64,000 nt of DNA from Sebastes aleutianus (taxonomy: Eukaryota; Chordata; Actinopteri; Perciformes; Sebastidae): the NCBI GenBank assembly GCA_916700875.1, contig CAKAKS010000072.1:39933670-39997669 (forward strand), given 5' to 3'. Below, piece by piece: positions 34,212 to 45,737 of this stretch; position 1 is the first letter of the stretch, and each line of letters starts with the position of its first letter. The notes below the pieces were generated by a model. It ran no database searches, was not told the DNA's origin, and saw only the letters and a list, made by a program, of their open reading frames with translations. Both the position numbers and the translations under genes were made by a program.

Positions 34212-34810
34212 TTAAAGGGACTGTTTGTAACTTTTTAAGCGTATAAATGTCGCTCCACCTCTAGACGTGAACGCGCGCTCACTCCACACTGCAGAAGACT
34301 TCGTAGCTCTGAGAATATCTAGTGAATGTAGAGTGGACGTTTGTGCAGAAATAACTGCTGCAGCTCCTCCAGACCAACAGAGGTTTCCCGTGTCTTGTGA
34401 AGTGACGGGGCTCCGCAGAGAGAAACGTTGTCGTCTCGCTACCGACCGGGTGCCGGTGTCGTCCTGTTCACTCCGGCTGCGGGCGGAGACGACAACGTTC
34501 CTCGCTGCGGAGCCCCGCTGCCTCAGCCTGCACTGAAGCAGGAAAAACCAACACTAGGATCAGCAGTGATTCATGGAGAGAGCTCCGTCTGGTCAGCTAA
34601 CATTACTGCCAAGCAGCTGGAATATAGAGTGATATTGTGCTTTTAGCTGACGTGTGTCTCCTCACTGTTTTGAGCAATGCTCGTTCATGTATATTTAGAG
34701 CGAGCAAGCGCGAGCAAGCGCGAGCAACAGGACGCTGACTTTCGTTGACTTAACGGCCACAGGTGTCGCTGTTAACAAGCATTTCTGAAAGTTACAAACA
34801 GTCTCTTTAA
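34212..34810. mobile_element. TTAA-flanked MITE (piggyBac-like), copy 2
   Basis: Same family as 23796-24474, with TTAA at both ends and termini agggactgtttgtaactttt and gaaagttacaaacagtctct. Its right end lies 170 bp beyond the donor end of exon 41. Confidence 0.82.
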
Positions 34811-34980
34811 AGAACATTATCCTTGAAAAGAAGCAAGATTCCCCCCAAAAATCTGACCAAGGGGCAAACATGTGGAACTATTATGTGAACACATAGTGCA
34901 TCTATTATACATGCATAGATCATTATAGGAAATATGGATGTGAAATGTGTATCGGTGCCCTCCCTGCCCGGTCTACTCAC

Positions 34981-35102
34981 ATGCTGTTGAGGTTGTCTGT
35001 CTGGGTGCTGGGGAGGCCGTTGAGGCCTTGACCCCCCTGGCCCTCCGTGCCCCCTCCCTCAGAGGGCGCCTCCATGCGCTGAAACATTAATGGCGTTCGG
35101 TT
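34981..35102 (-). CDS. cacna1a: cacna1a exon 41 equivalent: post-IQ segment
   Basis: A 122-nt exon encoding N-R-T-P-L-M-F-Q-R-M-E-A-P-S-E, a glycine/glutamine-rich stretch, and L-N-G-L-P-S-T-Q-T-D-N-L-N-S. The P-L-M-F-Q-R-M-E core and L-P-S-T-Q element align with mammalian CaV2.1; the Gly/Gln-rich middle is diverged. The region follows the IQ motif on the cytoplasmic side. The acceptor is tcacacag and the donor AGCAT|gtgagt, leaving a split Ile codon. Confidence 0.9.
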
Positions 35103-37283
35103 CTGTGTGAGATACACGACATGGCCTGCAGGCTGGCATCAGGCACACTTAGGGGGCAGACACAGGTACACAAACACAGGATGCACTCGCAGCATGCACC
35201 CACACGGGGGCGCCATCGGCAAACACATGGCTGTGTGGTATTCGAGGTAAAGCTCCCTGCCAGACGACTGATCTGGGATCTGCTAACCCACACTGAACCG
35301 AGCCTTTACCGGCTATTTGACTTTAACATCAGGTTGAATTGATGTTCAGGGACGGAAAGCTGATCTCAGATCTGTGTCAGAGGGGAACTTCTACCTTCAT
35401 TCGAGGTAATCCAGATTACAATACTCATGAAACACATCATCAAAAAAAGACATTTTACTCAAAACTAACAGTTTGACATCCGTGTGATCCTTCATCTGCC
35501 AACACCTTTTGAGTAATATGCCATTTTGTGGACATCTGAACCTGAACTATTGCTTCCATCAGGTCAGAGGTCAGGCAGCTTTCCTCCCAGGGGATCCTGG
35601 GTAATGGAGTCCTCCTCGGGAGTGGCTTAAAGGCGACGGTTCATGACTGCTACAGCCTCTGTCATGTCCCTCCACAGCCTGGAAGCTAACGGCTGAATGA
35701 TTAATGAGTGCAGATGGATCGAGGCCGGTTCAGAAACAGACACACGTCCAAACCTCCGCTGACACATCGGGCTGATCTGCTGGACAGGAAGCTCGTCTGG
35801 CTACAATGCACATGCTCAAATGTCTTTAGAATCATTTGTTATTGGGCTGGTGAAGGTGGAAATAGAGGCTTTGCAGCTGCTTCCTTAATCTAAATCTAAA
35901 CCTAACAAATAAATACAATAAACAATAACAATAAAAGCACTAGATATATCATATCCGCAGGCGAGTATTTCCTATTTTCGCGTTATTTGTCACGCCCCCG
36001 GTGTAAGTGCCGTTGCATAAATCAGTTCATGATATATAATTATTAATTGATCCCATAAGTTCATGCAATAAATAAATAGATAAATAGATAATTCATTTAA
36101 TATAAGGTTACAAATTTAAATATGATGTGAGTAAAATTATTTGTTTCATACAGTTCAAAATGTGTAACAGGTAGAAGTGTTTCAGTCAAAAGTACATTAG
36201 TCCACTGTTTTACGTTCCGCCCCGGAACCAATGTTCCCTGTGTAGTACCACTACGAAGGAATTCATTGAGGGACTGTAAACAATACAACGTGAGTGAAGG
36301 AGCAGATGCCTCTCGCGATGCTCTGTAAAGTGTTTAAAGCTATGATTATCGACGTCTGAAGCTAAAAGCAGACCGTCAAAGAGACTTTCAAAAGGACTTT
36401 CATGGACTCAAGAACCTCTTTTCAAGACAAGCGGCCAACAAATATTGTTGTTCTACCTGTAAATGCACTTTAATTCATGTTCGCGCCAATTTGTATTTTC
36501 CTTTGTTCTCATGCTATGTCAAGTGTATTTTACTGATATGCTTGTGCTATCTTGATTTGTAGTTCTCACGGCGTGTGCATGGCGTGACTAAGAAGTGAAG
36601 CATCAGAGAAAAGACGTGTCCAAGCAATAAACGCCCGTATCAAAGAACCGACCTGTGTCTGTGTTGTTGTGAAGAGAGCTACACTCGGTGTGTAAAGACC
36701 TTAAGTTAGCTAGTGTTAAAAAGGCAACATTATGGAAGCACAAACACTATTTGGTGGCTGTTATGAGTGCATGAAAAATCAGTTTCTGGTCAAAATAGCT
36801 CAGAAATTCACCATGAATGTTGACCTTCAAGGTGGTTTTTTTTGTGCATTTCACACCTATTGTTGCTGAAGAGCTGTTGTCCTCCGATATGGCTGCCTGA
36901 GGGTCTGTTATATCAACTGAAAGCCTTCTATTTCCTCCCTTTAACATGAGACATAACTGATCAGAGAGACTTTAAAAATGCTGTTTTTGTCTAATCCTGT
37001 CCAGAGGTCATGTCCTGTGTCACGGAGGTCAATGGCTCACGTTCGTCTCTGGACAGTCTGGTTCAGCTCTGGCTAGCTCTACTGAGAAAATTCATGGTAC
37101 AAATGTTCAGACGGATTACGGCGACAACATGAACACCGAACACCGAACACCGAACACAGACACCGGCTTCGATGGAGCAGCAGTGGCGTTATGCATCAAT
37201 GAACGGTCCCAGGATTGACTGATTACATACAGAGCCACCGGTCACAGGAACCTCAACTCAACATCCCACCAACCAACCACCAC
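35103..37283. other. Intron before exon 41; possible LTR fragment near 36160-36690
   Basis: Mostly unremarkable intron. The stretch ending aataaacgcccgtatcaaag, then a GT-rich tail and gagagctaca (about 36600-36690), resembles the R-U5 end of a retroviral-type LTR, with a polyadenylation signal at 36627. I could not find the left LTR edge or a target duplication. Confidence 0.3.
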
Positions 37284-37285
37284 GG

Positions 37286-37361
<76 letters not shown>

Positions 37362-37362
37362 T

Positions 37363-37393
<31 letters not shown>

Positions 37394-37446
37394 TAGACAG
37401 ACAGACAGACAAACAGATAGACAGACAGACAGACGGACAGACAGAC
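37284..37446. repeat. (GACA)n tetranucleotide array
   Basis: About 160 bp of cagacaga-type units with a few caaacagata interruptions, in the intron between exons 40 and 41. Frames are Cys/Leu/Ser/Val artefacts. Confidence 0.97.
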
Positions 37447-37879
37447 TCATGAACACACAGACGGGAGAGAATGGGTCTCGGTTAGAGCAACTTGGTGACA
37501 ATCGACCTGGATTGACCAAATAGGGAGAACTTGATAAGTCAAGGTCTCATCTCTTCCTAGAAGGATAAAGGGAGAGCATCAGAGGGACAGAGACGACACG
37601 GAGGACAGGAATGAGAGACAACAGAGTGAATGACAGACAAAACATCTGAGACACAGTAACAGCTCAACAAACACTGAAGAGGACGACTGAGACGCGACGG
37701 TAACACACAGGAGGAGAGAGACGAGAACAAACAACTGAGGAGTTAAAGAAAAAATCCACCCGCTGGTTCATTTACACTGTTCTCTGTCTAAAAGTCGTCC
37801 TTTCCTTTATGTCCTTACTTTTCTTTATTTGACTTTCAGTTTGGGAGGTGCCTTACTACATTTCCTTGGCCAAAACAAA

Positions 37880-38170
37880 CATGACGTGACAACAGCGCGG
37901 TGGTCTCGGCGATTTGCAGCCGAGTGTGAAACGGTCGGGAGGAGAGTCCGTACCTCCAAGTCTGAGGCCGCGGTGGATTGCACCCTCCAGGTTGGGAGTG
38001 AGTCTTTGCCCCAAGCGAGGGAGTTCAAGTATCTCGGGGTCTTGTTCACGAGTGAGGGTAAAATGGAGCGGGAGATGGACAGGTGGTGCGGTGCGGTGTC
38101 AGCAGTTGTGCGGGCGCTGTACCGGACCGTTGTGGTGAAGAGGGAGCTGAGCCGGAAGGCAAAGCTAATA
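37880..38170 (+). pseudogene. Non-LTR retrotransposon reverse-transcriptase remnant
   Basis: A plus-strand frame reads R-F-A-A-E-C-E-T-V-G, then S-K-S-E-A, then F-K-Y-L-G-V-L-F-T-S-E-G-K-M, then R-A-L-Y-R-T-V-V-V-K-R-E-L-S-R-K-A-K. This F-K-Y-L-G-V-L-F block lies near the C-terminal end of reverse transcriptases of fish non-LTR elements. It lacks the catalytic core and is truncated at both ends, opposite in strand to the channel gene. I do not assign a clade. Confidence 0.75.
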
Positions 38171-38753
38171 AGGGAACCGTTACATTAATGAAGCAATCTG
38201 TAAAGCTTTGGTATGAAGCCGTGTGGGGGTGTGCAGCCGGTGTGCAGCCGGTGTGCAGCCGGTGTGCGCGGCGCAGCAGCGCCAGGGGGAAAAGCTTGAC
38301 TGGAGAGAGACCAGACACACCGCTACCCAACCTTAAAGATCAACGTAAGCACTCTACACATATTGAGTGTCATCTTGTCTTATAAAATGTCCGTTGTAAT
38401 CGTTAACACCGGTGTTATCACAAGTGTATTAACCGGTGGGAAACTTTCCTCCATAATCAAAGACGGGCATGTGGACACATAAATACTAAATTGCAAACTA
38501 ATTTGTGTTCACCGGGGTGTGTCTTTGCTCCCAACTAAACCCCTGGTATTTGATTCTAAGACATCAATCTGATCTTTTAGAAAGTCAAGAACTATTCTGC
38601 TATTTAGCTCCACTGTAGCTGTAAATATCTCAACATGATAATCAGGATTTGTGTTGGAAATCGTCAAACAGCGAAACCTTTCTAACAGTCTTCTGGTGTT
38701 TTTGGGTGGATTCTTTCTTTAAAGTGGTACATTATAAAAACAAAGACACACAT

Positions 38754-38754
<1 letters not shown>

Positions 38755-38804
<50 letters not shown>
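38755..38804. repeat. (GA)n microsatellite
   Basis: A GA tract of about 50 bp. A (CAT)n tract follows at 39277-39320. Confidence 0.97.
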
Positions 38805-38805
<1 letters not shown>

Positions 38806-39275
38806 GATGGTGGGACAAACTGACAGACACACAGACTGGTTAAAGTCCTTGTGTACTGCCGATGTTGAGAGAGCCTGTGTGGACCTGTCCATTCAGTCCA
38901 ATGGGATGGCTGCATTCAGGAACATACCAACACAAACTGTATTTGTACTGTTCGAAAAAAAGAGACGAACATACTCTCCACCCACCGATGCACTCCTTCG
39001 CTCTGCAAAATGGAAATCCCATTTTAAGAAAAGTCAATAATAGACGAGGCTGGCCTCCATTTCATGAGTTAAATTTGGGACTTTGTTGCATCACGTGACT
39101 CGCCGGAGCAAACAGGAAGTGTTAACATGAAGTGGAGAGATGTTTCCCACACGTCCGCAGTGTGGATTCAAAATACAGAGACAGCGGGAGCGAGTGCATC
39201 TCAAAAAGGCATTCATCGACAAGAAGGGGGAAGAGCACTGACAGAGGACAGAAGGTAAGGCCATGTGGTATCGGT

Positions 39276-39276
<1 letters not shown>

Positions 39277-39320
<44 letters not shown>
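39277..39320. repeat. (CAT)n microsatellite
   Basis: About 14 copies of a trinucleotide, in the intron between exons 40 and 41. Confidence 0.97.
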
Positions 39321-39819
39321 GCTCAGAACATTACCAACCACATTTGTAAAGTGGTAAACCTTTGTAACGCCTAATCCTCCTCACCGCGTGCAAACGACCC
39401 ATGGTGAAAAGAAAAAGGGAAAGCAGCGGAGAGAAAGGGAAAGGTTGCTGACGAGCTAGAGAACAGCTAGATCCCCTCTGTTAGCAAGCATGATAACAGA
39501 AATGACAGGCTGGTGCTAGAGACAGGACGGAGATTTTCATGCTAATAAAGGGAACAGTGCAGGCTGAGAGGGAGGAAAGGTTTGGGTAAACAGGTGATGA
39601 AAAGAAAACCTGAGGAGGAGGGGTTGGTTTGGAAGTGTAGCTGGGAGCTTATGTAGGATTGAAATGTATAAGACATGGTTCTCATGCTTTTAAATCCATA
39701 GAAGAAAGGCAGTCCGAGGGGGTTTGTGGGAGCGGTATCAAGAAAAGGAGGGCCAGGAGGAGGCGGAAGAGATAAAAGTGTCTCGCTGCGTTGGTGAGTT
39801 TCTCTGGGATGGAGTCTAC

Positions 39820-39920
39820 CTGTTCCTCTCGCAGGGCCTGCAGCTTTTTCGTCTTGCTCTGCCGGTAGTACTCCATGATCATCATGGCGGCGTAGATTTT
39901 GCCCACCGTCAAGTCTGTGG
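39820..39920 (-). CDS. cacna1a: cacna1a exon 40 equivalent: IQ-like calmodulin-binding motif
   Basis: A 101-nt exon encoding A-T-D-L-T-V-G-K-I-Y-A-A-M-M-I-M-E-Y-Y-R, then Q-S-K-T-K-K-L-Q-A-L-R-E-E-Q. The I-M-E-Y-Y-R segment is the IQ-like motif of CaV2.1, where methionine replaces the canonical glutamine. In the family this binds calmodulin and related sensors to mediate calcium-dependent facilitation and inactivation. The acceptor is ctcagcag (the exon begins CCACAG and completes a split codon); the donor is CAG|gtagac, phase 0. Confidence 0.95.
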
Positions 39921-41186
39921 CTGCTGAGAAAATGACAAGTTACCCTGCAAGATTAGACCCGAGTGAGATGGGACCCTGAGCCGTGGGGGGGGCGACGGGG
40001 GGGATGGGAGTGGGAGACGAAACACAATCATCACATCACCGACACACTGACAATCACAATCACATGCAGAGTCCACCAGCAGCTGGAACAGTTCTGTTTC
40101 AGGTCAATCCACGGAGGGACACACTCAGAATCAAGTAAACTGAATGTTCAGTTTCCATCTGGAGCTGACAGAGGAAGGTCTGTCACGCAATATTTGGTCA
40201 GTGATAAACAATAATTGTGAGGATTTAAACAGCGCTGGAGGAGCGAAAAATGCAAAATACAGCGAGTGCTCTGGGTCATCACTCACAGAGGCATATTTAG
40301 ACGGACAAACTTAGACTCATTTTTTCTGGTCTCATTATAATATGCAAAACATTCACCCCTGAGACCTGTACTAAGAAGCAGGATTTGGGGTTAGGGAGGT
40401 CACTTCAGGGTTATAAAGGTGAGCAGATCGTGTGATAATATTACACAAATATGAAGAAGTTACAGTCATAATCCAGACTAGAACAACACAGTTTAAACTG
40501 ACAGATGCAGGAAGGACATCTGGCTGGATGCTGTGGGTGTTTACCGCTTTGAATTATGTTTTTATTTTTTGTCTTGATCTCAAGTTCGTTTCACACTGCC
40601 GGAGACGGAGAGAAGACTGAAATAGTCACGTTGTTGTCAAAGAGCGTAATGAGGGGTAAGATATTAATCCATCATATTCTGAAAGTTATTTATAATATCA
40701 CTGCCCCATCTGGACGAATATATCTGACTTTTGAGTTTTCCGTTAAATTAATAAGTCTGTTAATTTACGTATTCACACTTAAGCATTTTCTTTCTTTTGC
40801 CAGCTGTTCTTCCTGCATTTGGCAGCTTCAACTGTGATTATGTGTTTAACTTCTTATTATTTGTCTAATATTATAGTTTGTAAATATGTCGCCCTGCTGA
40901 CAGTAGACTTGTCCATGTTTCATGTGAACGCTCTCACAGCCAGATGGTGAAACCCTGCGTTGATTTACCGAGTTGATAACCAGCGTCGTAGGACTGCTTA
41001 GCGGGATCACGTTTGTTAGTTAAACCAGATAAGGAGAAGATACCCTGGCGGGTATGTTGAACTCCCTTCGTAGTCCAGGTCTCTGGAGTCAACCCCATTC
41101 TCATTGACTAATAGATTCTTCTAACACACGACTGAAGCCCATTTACAGCATTGATGATATTGTTTTCAAGCACCTGATTCGACTGT
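39921..41186. other. Intron sequence, no exon seen
   Basis: Intron between exons 39 and 40. Mixed composition with a short G-rich patch at 39986-40005. Confidence 0.5.
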
Positions 41187-41773
41187 TATCAGCTCATTAA
41201 ATGTGCGTTATCAGTCGCTATAAGCCTCATTAATATGGGTCAGTAGGGCCCTACTACTCCTACTACGTTGTAAAAGTGAAAACGAAACTTAAAAGCAACA
41301 CGTTTTAACTTGTTGTAAAACTGCGTGCGTGACACGTTACGCTTTGAACACAAACAAAACATTGTGTTTAGGTTTAGGCAACAAAACCACTCTGTTAAGT
41401 TTAGGGAACAACATCATGTTTTGGCTTAAAATAACCGCGTTGTGGAACACGAAGGCTACTACACGTTGTTGGTTTCACACGGGATGCAAACCCCGGTCGT
41501 CTCCTGGGTGAAAGTACTGTGTTTTGTGCCCAATCCTCCACCTCTCATGGAGTTTCACGCCGTCTATGCTACAGCGTCTCTCTTACGCTTTTGCTCCAGT
41601 CATAATTACCACTATCGTTAGAGGTCGCTGTCGTCTTCTTTTATTCGTTCTTTTGGTGATCTACCATGTGAATAGATGACAAAACCTACTAGTGGGTGCA
41701 GCAGGCCCCTACTGACCCACATCTATGAGACTTATAACTGCTGATAACGCACATTTAATGACCTGATATCAGT
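41187..41773. mobile_element. MITE with about 70-bp inverted repeats
   Basis: gttatcagctcattaaatgtgcgttatcag...tgggtcagtagggc at the left pairs with gcccctactgaccca...ctgataacgcacatttaatgacctgatatc at the right. The interior carries the fish repeat phrase gtgtttaggtttaggcaacaaaacc. Confidence 0.75.
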
Positions 41774-44229
41774 ATAATCCGCCTTTTTATTCAGTTGTGA
41801 AACCAGTTTAATAAGCTAATGATATTCTCCTATATGTATAATTAGGCAAGATAGAGGAAACGGTAAAGGGAACGAGCAGCTGGCAGATTTCTGATTTACC
41901 TCCAAATTTGATGGCTGAGATGAGGCATTCAAACTGTGCAAATAAAAGGATAAATAAAGTGGTATTTTGTTGTTTTGAAGCGACGTTGGTAACCGCTGTC
42001 TAAACGTTTCCCTGTGAAACAGAACTGAGCTCCCTCGCTGGTGAACAACCAACAAATACAACATCACAACACTGTACAATCATTAACACAACAAAGCCGA
42101 TAGTCTTTTCACAGGCAGATGCTGTACCTACACCATATATCAGTTAGCATTCTCTTATGACTTCAGTATCTTCTGTCAAACCTGCAGTTTTAATCTCTTC
42201 ATATTAAGGCTGAGGACCAGGTAGCCACCTCACTAAGAAACACACGGACGCCTCAGTCAAACGATCCCTGGAAAACAGGAGCTCAATGTTTTTCTAAAAA
42301 CTCTGGACAGGTATCCCCGGAGTTTGGGTGGAAACACATAGACATTTAAAATCAGAAAAATATTGAGCTTTGTTTTGGTTGTCAGATAACTGAACTGCGT
42401 CGCTAACACTGAATGAGCGGCGCCCTGTTTCAAAGTGGCATGGTTACGAGTCTTCCAGCATTAAAATGTGTGATAACATATGACCACACATATCTCAAAC
42501 CAATGTGTGTAATCAACCGTAATAGATGCCATGCAGGTCGCCAAGCAACTTGATGCTTTCTGCTAAACATGCATCGTTGTGCTAGTTTCAATAATCATTC
42601 AGATTTACCTGAAAGAGGGTCATTCATCACAATCATTTTATATATACTATCTATTGAACTAGTTTATCTGGTGCTCATTTGTTCCTGTAGTGAAAAGACT
42701 TCTATAGAGGATCTTCTATAGTAGGCACCCCCTGATATCAGGACCGTCTGGGTGGGTGGAGACATCAGTGCAGGTGTGTGTGAGCTACGTGTTGCTATGT
42801 GTCTGTGTGTAGAACTATGTGATAACAATGACGCGGTCGGTTTGCCGTCTGTCTGCGACAGTTGGCGAGAGGTCGAACTGCTCAGCGTCCAACCATGTGG
42901 CGAGCGACGCGGCGGGAGACGAGGGAAATAATTGCAGGGAAGCGAGTCGCACTCACAGGGGTTAAGGTCGGCCTGCGTCTTCTCTTGTTGAGGGTAACGA
43001 AGGCATTCAGTACATGTTGTGGCCTGTTAGTAGCTGGTATAGCCTCATGGCTTAGTGGTTATTAATTCCCCCAACAACCTAACAACAAATCATTTTACCA
43101 GCATAACCTGCGTCGTAGTCTCGCAATACCAGACAATCGGAGGGTGGTGTCTAGAAGGTAACCCCCAAGTTGCTAAAACATGCGAAAACTCTCATGAGAC
43201 TCGCTGCCTGATGACCTATCCTAACCTTAACCATCTTATGAGAGTTTTGCAATTCGTGCGGTGACCTTCTAGACACGACCCAATCGGAGGTCTCCGCCTA
43301 CCGAAGTGTGGGGATTTCTAACTGCAAAGTTGTTGCTAGAACGCCGGCGAGAACGGTCGCTAACAAACATGTCCTGAATTTGGACATGCCAATCACAACC
43401 GTTGATCTACATGCGTGAGGACGGATTCGGGTGGCGGGAGGTGCCACGTGAAGACAACGCGCTGTTATTGGTGGACGTCATCTAGGACGCGGCTCTGAAG
43501 GAGTGAGCCGGAGATTCTTCAGGAATAAAACCTTCTGCACTGAATTAGCAGTGAATGGCTGGCAGCTTTCCACAGACATTGCATGGCAGCTTTCTGCCGC
43601 TTGTTTTCGGCGTTGCTGCGGTAGCACTTGTCTGGAGTTATCAGTGACAACGGCCGCAGATCACAGGGAATATGGAGAAACAACAGTAGCAGCAGCCGAA
43701 CGCTGCAATGTTTACGAAAGGAACAAACCAATAACAGCTGTTCTGCTATTACCAGAGCATAGCGGGGCGAAAGAAATGATGTTTTGCCATGAGGTTGACG
43801 GCCATAAGGACAGAGGCCATGCATTCCCTCTACCAGGGGTCACCTTGGGAGCAATAATGTACCTCAGAGGTATGGCTTGATGGTGACACCAGAGATCAGA
43901 GGGTCACCAAAACCACCTGGGTTCATGCTCTGGAGACAACGATTATTGCCATTGATCAAGTGTTGGTCAAAGGACCATTTTGATCTAATGGCAAGGGAGT
44001 CTCCAAAATCCATTTCATGGCAATCCAGCCAGAGATACTTTGCTATTGGACGGACGCTTGGATAAACAGCATCTACATTGGTGTATAAATGTGTTTATAT
44101 ATGTATGTATTTATATGTATGTACAGTATGTGTGATTATACTGTAGTAGCCTGATCAGGAGATGCGAAGCAGTGAATGACACTGGCTGGTAGAAGCTGTC
44201 CTCTTGGTGAGTTGGTGATCGGAGACACA

Positions 44230-44261
<32 letters not shown>

Positions 44262-44306
44262 CACACACACGCACACACCACTATGCCGCCATTTTCTGCA
44301 ACTTAC
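41774..44306. other. Intron sequence with a hairpin at about 43153-43274
   Basis: gtgtctagaaggtaacccccaagttg...aactctcatgag and its imperfect complement ctta tgagagttttgcaattcgtgcggtgaccttctagacac form a long hairpin. A (CA)n/(GCAC)n tract lies at 44229-44279. The 125-codon frame near 43503-43880 has no recognisable domain. Confidence 0.5.
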
Positions 44307-44414
44307 CCTTGTGTGGTGTAACCAGCAGGTCCAGAGTCTTCTGAGATAAGTTCGGCCAAATGGCCATCATCTCCTTTCTCAGCTCCGCATCCATCTGGTG
44401 CTTGTCTGCACCGC
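44307..44414 (-). CDS. cacna1a: cacna1a exon 39 equivalent: pre-IQ region
   Basis: A 108-nt exon encoding G-A-D-K-H-Q-M-D-A-E-L-R-K-E-M-M-A-I-W-P-N-L followed by S-Q-K-T-L-D-L-L-V-T-P-H-K. This matches the CaV2.1 stretch just before the IQ motif and, with P-Q-type wording such as L-V-T-P-H-K, distinguishes it from CaV2.2 and CaV2.3. It is a cytoplasmic helical segment of the proximal C-terminus. The acceptor is ccacccag and the donor AAGG|gtaagt. A (TG)n tract lies 28-57 nt upstream of the acceptor on the sense strand. Confidence 0.95.
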
Positions 44415-44732
44415 CTGGGTGGCAACGCCAACCACAGTACCCCACACACACACACACACACACACACACATCAAACAGTTGCATATATCCATACACCCCC
44501 ACACACACCCCCACATTAACACAGGGCAAAGAAGGTACAGACCAAAAGAAATATATTTATCCATTCATGTGTTCACACATTCACCCAAAAACAAAAAGGT
44601 TATTTGTTAGTGTCAGAATTGGCTGAATATTGTCATATTATAATAATAATCTAGAGCATTCTTGTTGAAGAGAAACAGGTGAAAAGTCATAACCCAAGAA
44701 GGTCACACAAGAAAGTAACTGCAATGAACAGA

Positions 44733-45594
44733 GGCCCTGTTCAGACCTGGTGTTAACATGCGTCCTCAGTGATTGGGTCACAAGTGGACAGCTCTGAGTA
44801 CAGGTGTGAACGCACTCAAGACGCATTGAGATCGGATCTTTCAGACCACATTGAGAGTCTTGTCTGGGCCTCATATGACCACATTAAGGACCGCCTACTC
44901 TACTGACGTCTGCTGGGATCCGCGGGGTCTCTGACGTGAGCACTTGTCTGCCTCGCAGCATGGAAACGGTCTCTGTGCTCTGCTGTATCCTGTTGGTACG
45001 ACTGCATTTTATTAAAATATATCTTATCTATAGGCTACATATCTACAGACTGTCAGACTAGACACAGGAAGAACTGTCGGAGATGTGTCGGTGTTTTTGT
45101 TCCGCTGCTTTGCACGGAGCTGACACACATCTGCCAACTTGCTCTCTCTCCTCCCCGGCTCTCTGAAGCTCTGTTTCCTGGCAAAGGCAGCGGTGCCAGC
45201 GGTGCACACAGCCTGTATTCTGAAGTTGCGCTTTTGAAACAAGCCGTTTTTAAACATTCTAAAAGTGTCCCGGTTTATTTCCTATTGCAGTGTATGTAAA
45301 TAACATCAGCTGACAGGAAGTAAACATGGACCCACACCGTTGCCTAGCAACGCAATTCCGTTGTAATGCACTAAAACGGAGTGTTTCAGACAGAGGGTGA
45401 ATACAGGTATATTCAGACAGACAGGATGAGGAAAATTGTTTGTTTTTTTAACATTACAGCATGTAAACATGTTCTAGTAGAAACATAAAATACAAGTTTG
45501 AACCTGAAAATGAGCACGATATGGGACCTTTAAAGCTGTACTCTTGTGTTCGCATCACTCAGGACGCATGTTAACGCCAGGTGTGAACAGGGCC
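44733..45594. mobile_element. TIR element abutting exon 38
   Basis: ggccctgttcagacctggtgttaacatgcgtcctcagtgat and its near complement at the right end form inverted repeats of about 41 bp. The right end lies 37 bp from exon 38. The interior includes the fish repeat end aaatgagcacgatatgggacc. Confidence 0.8.
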
Positions 45595-45631
45595 AGAGAG
45601 TAAAAGGGTTGATAGTACTTTAGGGGCGTAC

Positions 45632-45737
45632 CCTTGGCGATCTTTATGTCCAGTGCCGTCCTGATCAGAGCCATGAGGGTGGAGTTAAAATGCACCGAGT
45701 TGTCGTCGGCAACCGGCAGATCCATGCGCAGCAGCCT
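45632..45737 (-). CDS. cacna1a: cacna1a exon 38 equivalent: pre-IQ region
   Basis: A 106-nt exon encoding R-L-L-R-M-D-L-P-V-A-D-D-N-S-V-H-F followed by L-M-A-L-I-R-T-A-L-D-I-K-I-A-K and a split Gly codon. It is nearly identical to the mammalian CaV2.1 pre-IQ segment. The pre-IQ region is cytoplasmic and takes part in calmodulin-dependent regulation. The acceptor is ctccacag and the donor AAGG|gtacg. A transposon-like element with long inverted repeats ends only about 38 bp beyond the donor. Confidence 0.95.

Noticed and set aside
36160..36690. Solo LTR of a retrovirus-like element
   Set aside because: The 3' side looks LTR-like, but no left boundary, inverted TG/CA pair or target duplication could be defined, so it is mentioned only within the intron entry.
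43503..43880. 125-codon plus-strand frame
   Set aside because: It lies in repeat-like intron DNA, and the protein has no recognisable motif.
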